Below are positions 38,463 through 47,396 of a stretch of 64,000 bases of DNA, one piece after another. This DNA comes from Paenibacillus sp. E222. GTDB lineage: Bacteria > Bacillota > Bacilli > Paenibacillales > Paenibacillaceae. The notes beneath the pieces were generated by a model. That model ran no database searches. It was given only the letters and a program-made list of their open reading frames with translations, and was not told the DNA's origin. The stretch lies in assembly GCF_013401555.1 (NCBI RefSeq), contig NZ_CP058552.1, positions 5,580,001-5,644,000 on the forward strand. Reading direction: 5' to 3'. Both the position numbers and the translations under genes were made by a program. How positions within the stretch are numbered: position 1 is the stretch's first letter; each line of letters opens with the position of its first letter.

Positions 38463-38497
38463 AAGGCATTTAAACTGATATCCAGTTTAAATGCCTT
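38463..38497 (-). terminator. Terminator of the phytochrome operon
   Basis: AAGGCATTTAAACTG ... CAGTTTAAATGCCTT perfect 15-bp stem with CUUUUUUC on the minus strand. Confidence 0.92.
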
Positions 38498-38550
38498 CCC
38501 TCTATACCATTTTGCTGCACCCTTTACAGTAAGGCTAGTAAAACCTCGTA

Positions 38551-41091
38551 TCAAACCATGATAGCCCGATTTTTCCCGTCACTTTTGGCCTGAGCAAGGG
38601 CCTGACTAGCTTTCTCAACCAAATTCGACATCATTAGCGTCTCTTCAGGAACCATTACCGCACCGCCAACGCTAACAGTGACCACTTCACTTGGACTGGA
38701 CAGATCCCTCTGAATTTGAAGTGCAAGCACATGTTGTCTAATTTCTTCGGCAAGCTCCGCTGAACGTTCCGACGTTGCATTCTTTAGTTTCAGCATGAAG
38801 GTTCCTCCCCGAAGGCGTGAGATGATGGCATCATTCTGCTCACTGACAACGGTCAGTACTTCTCCAATCCACTGCAGGCACAGATCCCCACCTTGAAGTC
38901 CATAAGATGCATTATATGAACGGAAATCGTCGATATCTATAATTATCAGTCCCAAGCTGCATTTCTCCTGCAAACATTCATTCCAATCATCCTGAAGCTG
39001 GGCTTGGAATATGGTCTGAAGCGGCATGTCTGTTAACGGATCTGTGTTGAGATAGTTCTGGAGCTGACTGGTTGTCTCTGTATAATGATCCTGATCGTGA
39101 TGGGATGACCTGCTGTTCAGAAGCACCATCACTGACGGTTTGCCTGTATGTGTAACAGAAGCCAGTGTAATCTCAAACAATAGGGACGTACCCGTTGCTG
39201 TGGTGAAATATGCCTGGTTGGTAAACATACGCATATGATTAAGTTTCAGTTCCTCGAGATTTTGCTGCAAAATTGTTTTCGTCTTATCAGGCACAAATTC
39301 CCTGAAATCCTTGCCGATGAGAGATTTGGAATTTTCATAACCAAGCAGTTCGGCTGCCTTGTTATTGCAATAAATGATGAACCCGTCCGTCAACGTAAAA
39401 AAGGCTACCGGTGAAAATTCCATCAACTGCAAATAGCGCTGCTCATTTTGTCGTAAAATACGTGCATTTTGCAACGCTTGCTCTTCCGCCTGAACGAGCT
39501 GGTTTTCCGTCTGACGACGCACGATGGTTTTGAGCAATGGCAGCACATTCAGTTCCTTCGTTGTCCACGGATAAGAGGTAGACTGGACGACCTCTCTCCA
39601 TTTTTCGAAGGATTTCCGGGGAGAGAGACGCATGCCATCATCGGTTCTGATCACCGCTTTGGCTGGATCACCTGCCCAATCCACAAGCTGAACCACTTCA
39701 GGCCGGAACCAGATGATATAATGATGCTGCCCAGGGGATATGGCAACATAAACAATACCCGATGCTTTTTCCTTGTAGGCTTTAGCAGGATCATACTCCA
39801 AACTCAGCTTGGAGGTGTGATAACTGTAATCTTCCGACTTGCCCGCCAGCCATGCAGCCAATTCCCGTACTTGCTCTTTTGCTGGCGTATCGCCATATAG
39901 CAGCAGCTTATCCTGATAACAGATCGCAGCTCCCGAAGCATCCATAAGACTCAGTAAGGTCTGCTCTTCGCCCTGCAATTCTTCAATAATCCTCGCTGGA
40001 CTTGTATTCCCAATAAAAATATTAGCAATTTGGGTAGCCGCTTCACGTGACCTGATCTCAGCCTGATATTCATCCAGCTGCTGCCGTTGAAACAGTTCAC
40101 TTGAGAAGAAGGAGCCCAGGAAGTTACACAAGTTACGAATACGATGGGGTATATATCTGGCTGAATAGTGATGACATGTAATCAGGCCCCACAGTTGGTT
40201 GTCATGGATCAGTGAGATGGTTACGGTCGCACCAACACCCATGTTCTGTAAATACTCAATGTGCAAAGGAGATACACTCCGCAGAACCGACAAGCTCAGA
40301 TTAAGCGGTTTGCCCGTTAAAGGTTGAAGCAGGGGAACGATCTCGACAGGTGTATAATTCACGTTCACGATGGTGCGCAACCAATTTCGCAGGTACAATT
40401 CCCTTGCCTGTTTGGGAATATCTGACGCAGGATAATGATGGCCGAGAAACGGTTCGAGCTCTTCCTCGCGTGCTTCTGCAATGACCTTCCCATTCCATTG
40501 TTCGTCAAATTCATAGATCATGACCCGATCATAACCTAGCATTTCTTTCACTTGTTCGGCTGCAATCTGACTCGCTTCCACCCGATTATCAGTACTTTTA
40601 AGCCGGCTGAAGAAGCTGGAAATCCACTCAAAATCATTAACTTCAATATTTCCTTTCTCATAGGAAGGCTCCATTTCCAAAATTAACAGGCCTTCACTTT
40701 CATGAATGACAGAAGTGAAGACCTGAGCATGTCCGGAAACGGTAACCGTGAGATCCATATATTGCAGGTCTGATGTTACAGATGCACTGAAGGTGCGTGC
40801 CAGTACCTGCCTTGTATTATCCTTGCCAATTAGATGTTCGAGTGGAAGGCCCAGCACCTCTTGCGTAGTAAGACCGAGATGTTCCTCCGTATTTTGGCTG
40901 CATTGTACAATAGTCGGTATATTGTTGGTGCTCACAGCCAAGAGCACACCATGAGGTTGAATGAAGCCGGGGATATGAATAGGTTCTTTGTCGCAATTGT
41001 TTAGATCAATTGGATCATTGGTGTACGTACCCTGATTGAGCAATGTACGGTTAAGCAAATTATTTTCTTTCTTGGACTTCGATTCGGGCAT
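38551..41091 (-). CDS. bphP: Bacteriophytochrome with PAS and degenerate GGDEF output domain
   Basis: 846-residue red/far-red light sensor. The N-terminal PAS domain has the biliverdin-binding cysteine in NNCDKEPIHIPG (C33). The GAF domain contains YPASDIPKQARELY. A PHY domain (about 340-510), a second PAS (about 545-660) and a GGDEF-like domain (about 680-846) follow. The active-site loop reads RGGTF (761-765) instead of GGDEF, so cyclase activity is doubtful although DIDDFRSYN, the metal-binding segment, is kept. It lies 46 bp downstream of a heme oxygenase gene that supplies biliverdin. No partner kinase or EAL domain is adjacent. Confidence 0.93.
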   Translation of the reverse strand: MPESKSKKENNLLNRTLLNQGTYTNDPIDLNNCDKEPIHIPGFIQPHGVLLAVSTNNIPTIVQCSQNTEEHLGLTTQEVLGLPLEHLIGKDNTRQVLARTFSASVTSDLQYMDLTVTVSGHAQVFTSVIHESEGLLILEMEPSYEKGNIEVNDFEWISSFFSRLKSTDNRVEASQIAAEQVKEMLGYDRVMIYEFDEQWNGKVIAEAREEELEPFLGHHYPASDIPKQARELYLRNWLRTIVNVNYTPVEIVPLLQPLTGKPLNLSLSVLRSVSPLHIEYLQNMGVGATVTISLIHDNQLWGLITCHHYSARYIPHRIRNLCNFLGSFFSSELFQRQQLDEYQAEIRSREAATQIANIFIGNTSPARIIEELQGEEQTLLSLMDASGAAICYQDKLLLYGDTPAKEQVRELAAWLAGKSEDYSYHTSKLSLEYDPAKAYKEKASGIVYVAISPGQHHYIIWFRPEVVQLVDWAGDPAKAVIRTDDGMRLSPRKSFEKWREVVQSTSYPWTTKELNVLPLLKTIVRRQTENQLVQAEEQALQNARILRQNEQRYLQLMEFSPVAFFTLTDGFIIYCNNKAAELLGYENSKSLIGKDFREFVPDKTKTILQQNLEELKLNHMRMFTNQAYFTTATGTSLLFEITLASVTHTGKPSVMVLLNSRSSHHDQDHYTETTSQLQNYLNTDPLTDMPLQTIFQAQLQDDWNECLQEKCSLGLIIIDIDDFRSYNASYGLQGGDLCLQWIGEVLTVVSEQNDAIISRLRGGTFMLKLKNATSERSAELAEEIRQHVLALQIQRDLSSPSEVVTVSVGGAVMVPEETLMMSNLVEKASQALAQAKSDGKNRAIMV

Positions 41092-41137
41092 AGCCTGAAA
41101 AATCCCCTCTCATGATGTGATAACTCTTATTCTCAAC

Positions 41138-41743
41138 TTACAACTGATCTGTATCTGTATTGATCCATTCGTCAAGTAATCGGAACGTTTCCGAGGCCGT
41201 GTGCACCATGATGTCGTGATCTTCTTCCGCTGTGATGGATTGACGCAGTAGTTCCGTGAACTCCGCCCATCTCGTTCTGGTTTCCGTACCATAGGCATTA
41301 AAATATTCCAGCCCCCGATCTGCATCAATCGGCAAGAACTGTGACAAACGTTTGGTCATGATCTGACCTCCGTTCGTAGATCCTTCAATGACGTATAAAT
41401 AACCGAACAACCTTGCTGGTGTCGAGATATCCGGAAGATCCTTACATAAAGGAACCTGGCTGATTTCCTCTTCACTGGCGCCAAGATTCCGCAGATCATT
41501 TTCAAGCAAGTTCGCTTTTCCTCTGATCCCGATATCCAGTCCCGTGCTTTCCCAGAAAGGCTGCTGTACGGCTTGATCTTCCAATGGTTTCAGGAACCCG
41601 TAAAATTTCTCCAGATATTTCTTATACTCTCCCAAGCTAACGGTTTGATTCATAATAGCCTTGGCATAATCGTTTTGTTCCACTTGTCTGTGATAATGAG
41701 CTGTCTCACTCTTCAGACGTTCCATAATGGTACTGGCTGTCAT
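41138..41743 (-). CDS. bphO: Biliverdin-producing heme oxygenase
   Basis: 201-residue all-helical enzyme that cleaves heme to biliverdin, iron and CO. The proximal histidine follows the family spacing LKSETAHYH (H18), and the distal helix contains YVIEGSTNGGQ with the flexible glycines. It precedes the phytochrome gene in the same direction by 46 bp; in such pairs it supplies the chromophore. The ATG at 41743 follows GAAGGG. Iron acquisition as its main role is less likely given the neighbour. Confidence 0.93.
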   Translation of the reverse strand: MTASTIMERLKSETAHYHRQVEQNDYAKAIMNQTVSLGEYKKYLEKFYGFLKPLEDQAVQQPFWESTGLDIGIRGKANLLENDLRNLGASEEEISQVPLCKDLPDISTPARLFGYLYVIEGSTNGGQIMTKRLSQFLPIDADRGLEYFNAYGTETRTRWAEFTELLRQSITAEEDHDIMVHTASETFRLLDEWINTDTDQL

Positions 41744-41978
41744 GTAATCATCGCCCTTCTATGTCGGATCTCTTCATCAGAATTAAGACTTATACTTAAC
41801 TGTATGTTCAATGTAGGTTTGAATGGATACTCCATTTCATCTAGATAAAGATTCTATGTAAGTATACTTTTTCTTGTACGAGAAAACTATATGAATCCAC
41901 CAAAGTCCATATCTATAATGCTGTTCATCCATCAACATGATAAACTGGGCATATCCTGTTCTTGGAGGTATGAAGCAG

Positions 41979-42776
41979 ATGAATATAACCATTCAACACA
42001 TTATAGATCACCTTACTGCCAAAGTTGAACTTCCAGAAACCACCGTGGATCAACTGATTACGGGTTCTCCCAACCAAACGATCACAGGCGTTTTTGTAAC
42101 TTTTATGCCTACACAACATGTGATTGAGCATGCCATACAGCGTGGGGCTAATCTGATTATCGCTCATGAACCTCCCTTCTATAATCATCATAGCCATACC
42201 GATTGGCTGGCTGATGATCCAGTTTATGAAACCAAGAGAAAGCTAATCGAGAACGGTGGAATTGCGATCTATCGCTGCCATGATGCAATTCACCGCTTTC
42301 ACCCGGATGGCATTACGGAGGGATTGGTTCAGGCATTAGGATGGTCCCCTTATGTGGTACAGCGTAAACCGGAAGCTGACATTCTGTCCTTTCCGGAAGA
42401 AATGACAGTTCAGCTTATTGCGGAACATATTAAACGTTCGCTTGGGATCGAATATGTACGCCTAGCTGGTGATCCAAAGATGACATGCAGACGAGCAGCA
42501 GTGCTTGTTGGTTTTCGAGGCAACGGCAATCTGACCATTCCTTTACTTCAACAGGAAGAGTTGGATCTGATTATCGCAGGTGAAGGATTCGAATGGGAGA
42601 CACCGGAGTACATACGAGATGCTGTGCAGCAAGGAAAACAAAAGGCAGTTCTTATGATCGGTCATGCCGAGAGTGAAGCTGTCGGGATGAAGCTTTTGTC
42701 AGAAAGATTGGCTACAGCTTTCCCGGAATTGCCTGTTCATTTTATTGGTGAGCAACCGGTGTTTCAAGTATTGTGA
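41979..42776 (+). CDS. Nif3-like dinuclear metal centre protein
   Basis: 265-residue member of the Nif3/DUF34 family. Metal ligands are suggested by IAHEPPFYNHH (about 66-76), YRCHDAIHRF (about 98-107) and the late IGHAESEA (about 227), all typical of the hexameric di-metal proteins. The family is widespread and its reaction remains poorly defined; some members bind GTP cyclohydrolase substrates or act on nucleotides. The ATG at 41979 is ten bases from GGAGG; the ATG at 41970 is too near. Monocistronic, divergent from the heme oxygenase operon. Confidence 0.85.
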   Translation: MNITIQHIIDHLTAKVELPETTVDQLITGSPNQTITGVFVTFMPTQHVIEHAIQRGANLIIAHEPPFYNHHSHTDWLADDPVYETKRKLIENGGIAIYRCHDAIHRFHPDGITEGLVQALGWSPYVVQRKPEADILSFPEEMTVQLIAEHIKRSLGIEYVRLAGDPKMTCRRAAVLVGFRGNGNLTIPLLQQEELDLIIAGEGFEWETPEYIRDAVQQGKQKAVLMIGHAESEAVGMKLLSERLATAFPELPVHFIGEQPVFQVL

Positions 42777-42944
42777 TCTTCAGAATGACGAGCCATCCTG
42801 GGTTCTGACTGGATTTTGCGGAGGGTTTATTGTACTCTAAATGCTATGACTTCTGAGCTGAGGACATTTGTCCTTGGCTTTTTGAGTGGATATATCATTT
42901 AATAGAAATCGAAGAAGTAATGACGCGACAAGGAGAGTACAACC

Positions 42945-43370
42945 ATGAGAGGAATTATTTTTGCAATATTAGGCGGTGCATGCATTACCCTGCAAGGGGT
43001 TGCCAATACCCGAATCAGTACGGACATGGGAACCTGGCAAGCCGCAACCATTACCCAACTCACCGGGTTCATTCTGGCGGCTCTGATCCTTGTATTCGTG
43101 CGGGACATCAACCTGCAAGGATTGAAGCAAGTCAAGCCCATGTACTTGGCAGGAGGCGCGTTTGGTGCAGTAATTATTTTTAGCGAAGTCACGGCTATCC
43201 AGCAAATTGGGGTAACTTTTACGATCTCCGCCCTGTTGATTGCACAGCTGTTCCTGACCTTTCTGGTCGACAGTAACGGATGGTTTGGTGTTGTGAAGCA
43301 GAAAATGAAACTACCGCAATTTCTGGGTATAGCATTAATGGTTACGGGCGTCATTATTATGAAGCTGTAA
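42945..43370 (+). CDS. DMT transporter, YdcZ family
   Basis: 141-residue membrane protein with four or five hydrophobic helices, the short YdcZ (DUF606) kind that probably works as a dimer. The N-terminus GACITLQGVANTRIS matches the family. Shine-Dalgarno AAGGAG precedes the ATG. First gene of a three-gene operon with a Crp/Fnr regulator and a second YdcZ protein, so the two transporters may form a heterodimer as in paired small multidrug transporters. Substrate unknown. Confidence 0.88.
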   Translation: MRGIIFAILGGACITLQGVANTRISTDMGTWQAATITQLTGFILAALILVFVRDINLQGLKQVKPMYLAGGAFGAVIIFSEVTAIQQIGVTFTISALLIAQLFLTFLVDSNGWFGVVKQKMKLPQFLGIALMVTGVIIMKL

Positions 43371-43405
43371 CTGGTCGAGTATAAAGTCGGGGGTGAAATA
43401 CATTT

Positions 43406-44104
43406 ATGGAAGAGTTTCAGAATGAGCATCAATTATTGCACTATTTAAAACAATATCAGCTCGAATCGGTATTTCACGAGCCCCTGCGTCCGCATATGAC
43501 GTTATGCCACTTCGAGAAGTGCGAATTAATCTGCCGTGAAGGCGAAACATCCGAATATTTATATATACTGGTCGAGGGGAAAGTCAAAATCTTCACGACC
43601 TCACCACAGGATAAAACACTCGTTCTTTGCTTCAAAACACCGCTTGAAGTGGTTGGTGATATCGAGTACGTTCGGGAGAGTAACATCGTGAACACGGTAC
43701 AGGCGGTCTCACCTGTCGTGATGCTGCGCATTCATTATCAATGGTTAGCTGAACTTGCCAGCGATTACGCACCCCTGTTGAAATTTCTGCTCCAAATTAT
43801 ATCCCATAAGTTTTACATTGATTCGAACTTCTCCAACTTCAACCTGATGTATCCGGTCGAGGTTCGATTAGCCAGCTATTTGCTCTCCATCTCTACCGAA
43901 GAAGCGGGGACTGTTGTCCACGAAGAACTGGACGCCTTTAATTTGACAGATATCGCGAATCTGATCGGTACGAGTTATCGGCATTTGAATCGGGTGATTC
44001 AGAAGCTGTGTGCAGATGGATTAATCATGCGGGATCAGGGCTTTATTATGGTCAAAGATCGGGCAGGTCTGGCAGAAGTGGCGGGTCACAACATCTATGA
44101 ATAA
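43406..44104 (+). CDS. Crp/Fnr-family transcriptional regulator (YeiL-like)
   Basis: 232 residues. The N-terminal cyclic-nucleotide-binding fold (about 20-140, ELICREGETSEYLYILVEGK) is followed by a long dimer helix and a winged helix-turn-helix (about 175-225, FNLTDIANLIGTSYRHLNRVI). It resembles the YeiL subgroup. Two cysteines (CHFEKC and a third downstream) could carry an Fe-S cluster, but the spacing does not allow a firm call. It lies between two YdcZ transporter genes, which it probably controls. Confidence 0.88.
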   Translation: MEEFQNEHQLLHYLKQYQLESVFHEPLRPHMTLCHFEKCELICREGETSEYLYILVEGKVKIFTTSPQDKTLVLCFKTPLEVVGDIEYVRESNIVNTVQAVSPVVMLRIHYQWLAELASDYAPLLKFLLQIISHKFYIDSNFSNFNLMYPVEVRLASYLLSISTEEAGTVVHEELDAFNLTDIANLIGTSYRHLNRVIQKLCADGLIMRDQGFIMVKDRAGLAEVAGHNIYE

Positions 44105-44119
44105 GGAGATCTCTATCCT

Positions 44120-44608
44120 ATGATCATTACAGGTATTTTGCTAGCGTTACTGGCAGGTTCTCTTGTCAGTCTGCAGACCATCTTTAATAGTAAGGTAAAT
44201 GAACGTACCGGCTCGTGGTCCACAACAACGATGGTGCTGTTCACCGGGTTTATTGCTTCGTTTCTGATTTCTCTAATGGTGGAGGGCAAAAATACGTTTA
44301 GCTTCCAACATATGCAGCCCTGGTACTGGCTTAGTGGAGCCATCGGTGTTGGGGTGGTCTTCTGTCTCGTTCAGGGGATGAAGCTGCTCGGTCCCACCTT
44401 TGCGATCTCCATCGTACTTACATCCCAGTTAAGTTTCGCCTTGCTGTTTGATTCCATGGGATGGCTTGGACTGGAGCAGATCCCATTCTCGTGGAACCAG
44501 CTTCTGGGCGTTCTTGTCATCGTTGGCGGTATTGTGTTATTCAAGTTTGGCGGTAGCAAATCGGCAAAATCGAAAAAATCTCCTGGTGCATTGCAATCCG
44601 ATTCATAG
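44120..44608 (+). CDS. DMT transporter, YdcZ family (second copy)
   Basis: 162-residue membrane protein with about five helices, similar in layout to the protein encoded at 42945 (LVSLQTIFNSKVNERTGSW near the N-terminus). The C-terminal tail is basic and serine-rich (GGSKSAKSKKSPG). AAGGAG lies at the end of the Crp gene, spacing about nine. Last gene of the operon, followed by a strong terminator. Probable partner of the first YdcZ protein. Confidence 0.88.
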   Translation: MIITGILLALLAGSLVSLQTIFNSKVNERTGSWSTTTMVLFTGFIASFLISLMVEGKNTFSFQHMQPWYWLSGAIGVGVVFCLVQGMKLLGPTFAISIVLTSQLSFALLFDSMGWLGLEQIPFSWNQLLGVLVIVGGIVLFKFGGSKSAKSKKSPGALQSDS

Positions 44609-44616
44609 GAGAACAA

Positions 44617-44663
44617 TAAAAAGAGTGTCTGTCCAATCCGTAGATTGGCTAGACACTCTTTTT
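44617..44663. terminator. Bidirectional terminator
   Basis: AAAAAGAGTGTCT ... AGACACTCTTTTT with an inner CCAATC/GATTGG stem; serves the DMT operon and the converging yebC-like gene. Confidence 0.92.
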
Positions 44664-44693
44664 GGCAATCAAACCACGTATCGTTTAGTTCGC

Positions 44694-45407
44694 TTAAACG
44701 AACTCTACGTTGTGGTACACTTGCTGAACATCTTCAAGGTCTTCAAGCGCATCGATCAGTTTCTCGAACTGGGCTTGTGCATCCTCTGGAAGTTCAATAT
44801 GATTTTGCGCAAGCATCGTCAGCTCGGCTACTGTGAACTCAGTAACACCGGCAGCTTTAAATGCTTCCTGTACAGCGTGGAATTGATCCGGTTCTGCATA
44901 TACGATCACAGCATCGTCTTCGTCCACGATATCACGTACATCCACATCTGCTTCAAGCAGAAGTTCCAGTACTTCCTCGGAGTTTTTGCCTTCTACCCCG
45001 ATTACCGCTGTAGGATCAAACATATAAGCAACCGATCCGCTCACACCCATATTACCCGCGTTTTTGTTAAAAGCAGAGCGTACTTCGGGTGCAGTACGGT
45101 TCACATTATTCGTGAGGGCATCCACGATAACCATGGCACCATTGGGCCCGAATCCTTCATAACGCAACTCTTCATAATTTTCGTCCCCGCTGCCTTTTGC
45201 CTTTTCCATGGCACGGTCAATAATGGCTTTGGGTACGTTATACGTTTTGGCACGTTCCAGCACGACTTTCAGTGCGCGGTTCGCTTCCGGGTCCGGTTCG
45301 CCCTTCTTGGCAGCTACATAAATCTCAACGCCGAATTTAGCATAGACCCGGCTGGTATTTGCATCTTTTGAAGCTTTTTTTTCTTTAATATTATTCCACT
45401 TACGACC
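44694..45407 (-). CDS. YebC/PmpR-family protein (YeeN type)
   Basis: About 237 residues, three-domain protein matching the family from [20 protein letters not shown] to the end. The N-terminus is close to the YeeN/YeeI subgroup, not the YebC subgroup that begins MAGHSKW. Family members bind DNA as regulators or, as shown more recently for some, assist ribosomes at proline stretches. I chose the ATG at 45407 on family grounds; the upstream ATG at 45434 is possible. Monocistronic. Confidence 0.93.
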   Translation of the reverse strand, partial: GRKWNNIKEKKASKDANTSRVYAKFGVEIYVAAKKGEPDPEANRALKVVLERAKTYNVPKAIIDRAMEKAKGSGDENYEELRYEGFGPNGAMVIVDALTNNVNRTAPEVRSAFNKNAGNMGVSGSVAYMFDPTAVIGVEGKNSEEVLELLLEADVDVRDIVDEDDAVIVYAEPDQFHAVQEAFKAAGVTEFTVAELTMLAQNHIELPEDAQAQFEKLIDALEDLEDVQQVYHNVEFV

Positions 45408-45575
45408 CATATCGTTTCCGCTCACTTTCAACATATAATCTGCTTTCTACCTAGTCATTATATCTTGTTGGGCGTACTTCAACAAGTTTAGACTCACGAA
45501 AAAATGGTAAAAGGCAAGTCGATCTCACCTTGCCACGTTCAGAAATCCCAAAGGGAAACGATCCAAAAACGCCAA

Positions 45576-45603
45576 AGAAGCAATTCCCTAGGGAATGCTT
45601 CTC
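45576..45603 (-). terminator. Terminator of cysJI
   Basis: AGAAGCATTCCC/GGGAATTGCTTCT hairpin on the minus strand with a short U-run (UUU). Confidence 0.65.
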
Positions 45604-45620
45604 TTCACGAATTCATCTAA

Positions 45621-47342
45621 TTAGGCATGAAACTGCTGACCGTCCAGCACTTCAGGCACATAACCGGCACGAATGACGAAATCTCCAAAATGCTCACCAT
45701 CATGGCGCTCTTTGGCATATTGATTCACCATTGGAGTCAATGTATCCAAAATTTCGGCTTCGCCAATATTTTCTTTGTACAATTTGTTCAAGCGATGACC
45801 GGTAAAACTTCCACCGAGGTACATATTGTATTTTCCCGGAGCTTTGCCGATAAACGAAATCTCGGCCAGCATCGGTCTTGCGCAGCCGTTCGGGCAACCC
45901 GTCATACGAATGACAATCTCTTCGTCTCTCAGCCCCGCTTCGTCCAGTACAGGCTCCAGCTTGTCGATCAGTGATGGCAGATACCGTTCGGATTCCGCCA
46001 TGGCAAGACCACAAGTCGGAAGCGCCACACAAGCCATAGAGCTTCTGCGAAGCGCCGAGTAGTGAGCACCATCGGTCAGATTGTATTGCTCAATCAGTGC
46101 CTCAATCTTTTTCTTCTTCTGGCTGCTTATGTTTCCGATAATGAGATTCTGATTAGCTGTCAGACGGAAATCTCCGGTATGGATTTTGGCAATTTCACGA
46201 AGACCTGTCATGAGCGGATAACCGTCCACATCCTTCACACGTCCATTTTGAATGAACAAGGTGTAGTGCCATCTGCCGTTGCTGCCTTTCACCCAACCGT
46301 AACGATCTCCATTATGTTCAAAATGGAACTCACGCGCCGCATCCAGCTTCCAGCCGAGACGACTCGTCAGTTCTTCCACGAACCAGGCGAGGCCGCGGTC
46401 ATCGATTGTATATTTGAAGCGAGCATGTTTACGCACTGCACGATCCCCATAATCACGCTGAATCATAACCGTCTTCTCCGCAACATCAATCATTTGCTCT
46501 GGTGTACAGAAACCAATGACTTTGGACACCTGAGGGTACGTCTTCGGATCACCATGAGACATCCCCATACCACCGCCGACAGATACGTTAAAGCCTTGCA
46601 GCTTGCCGTTCTCTACAATAGCGATAAAGCCGAGATCCTGCGAAAACACATCTACATCATTGGATGGCGGAACGGCAATCCCGATTTTGAACTTACGCGG
46701 CAAATACACTTTGCCGTAGATCGGTTCTACTTCTTCATCCGTGTCCTGTGAATCGATAATTTTCTCTCCATCCAGCCACAGCTCATGGTAAGCACGCGTG
46801 CGTGGATCAAGATGATTACTCACCTGGCATGCCCATTCATATACTTCAGCATGAATATCCGATTGATCCGGATTCGGGTTACACATGACGTTCCGATTGA
46901 CGTCACCACATGCAGCCAGGGTGCTGAGCAACGAATCGTTCACTTCCCGAATGGTATTTTTGAGGTCCCATTTAAGCACACCATGCAGCTGAAATGACTG
47001 GCGCGTCGTCAGACGAATGGTTTCATTCGCATATTTATGTGCTACACGATCCATCATTAACCACTGTTCGGGTGTAACAATTCCTCCGGAAGCACGCACA
47101 CGCAACATGAATTGGTACGCAGGCTCCAGCTTGGATTTATTCCGCTCATTACGCAGGTCGCGGTCGTCTTGCATATAACTGCCGTGATGTTTCATCAGAC
47201 GGTTATCGTCCTCAGGAATCGCACCACTGATCCGATCCGCCAGCGTTTCAGTCAGACTTCCACGCAAGTAGTTACTTTTGATCTTTATATCTTCCACATC
47301 GCTGTTCGTGCGCTGCGGGTTAAGTAAGTTATTATAAGCCAT
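45621..47342 (-). CDS. cysI: Assimilatory sulfite reductase hemoprotein (beta subunit)
   Basis: 573-residue siroheme/4Fe-4S enzyme reducing sulfite to sulfide. Cluster cysteines are in [19 protein letters not shown] and [11 protein letters not shown] near the C-terminus. The N-terminal half has the parallel sulfite-reductase repeat (YMFQ-like segments, [13 protein letters not shown]). The ATG at 47342 is eight bases from AGAGGAG; the frame upstream to 47378 is not supported. It lies 54 bp after cysJ in a two-gene operon for sulfate assimilation. Siroheme synthesis genes are not in the window. Confidence 0.95.
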   Translation of the reverse strand: MAYNNLLNPQRTNSDVEDIKIKSNYLRGSLTETLADRISGAIPEDDNRLMKHHGSYMQDDRDLRNERNKSKLEPAYQFMLRVRASGGIVTPEQWLMMDRVAHKYANETIRLTTRQSFQLHGVLKWDLKNTIREVNDSLLSTLAACGDVNRNVMCNPNPDQSDIHAEVYEWACQVSNHLDPRTRAYHELWLDGEKIIDSQDTDEEVEPIYGKVYLPRKFKIGIAVPPSNDVDVFSQDLGFIAIVENGKLQGFNVSVGGGMGMSHGDPKTYPQVSKVIGFCTPEQMIDVAEKTVMIQRDYGDRAVRKHARFKYTIDDRGLAWFVEELTSRLGWKLDAAREFHFEHNGDRYGWVKGSNGRWHYTLFIQNGRVKDVDGYPLMTGLREIAKIHTGDFRLTANQNLIIGNISSQKKKKIEALIEQYNLTDGAHYSALRRSSMACVALPTCGLAMAESERYLPSLIDKLEPVLDEAGLRDEEIVIRMTGCPNGCARPMLAEISFIGKAPGKYNMYLGGSFTGHRLNKLYKENIGEAEILDTLTPMVNQYAKERHDGEHFGDFVIRAGYVPEVLDGQQFHA

Positions 47343-47396
47343 GCTGCTTTCTCCTCTCGTATCTCCGGGATGCCTCATCCGGCATATGCTCTGTAA

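Noticed and set aside
44448..45371. 307-codon plus-strand frame
   Set aside because: Overlaps a DMT gene, a strong terminator and the yebC-like gene in antisense; composition is non-protein-like.
46062..46751. 229-codon plus-strand frame inside cysI
   Set aside because: Antisense shadow of a clear sulfite reductase.
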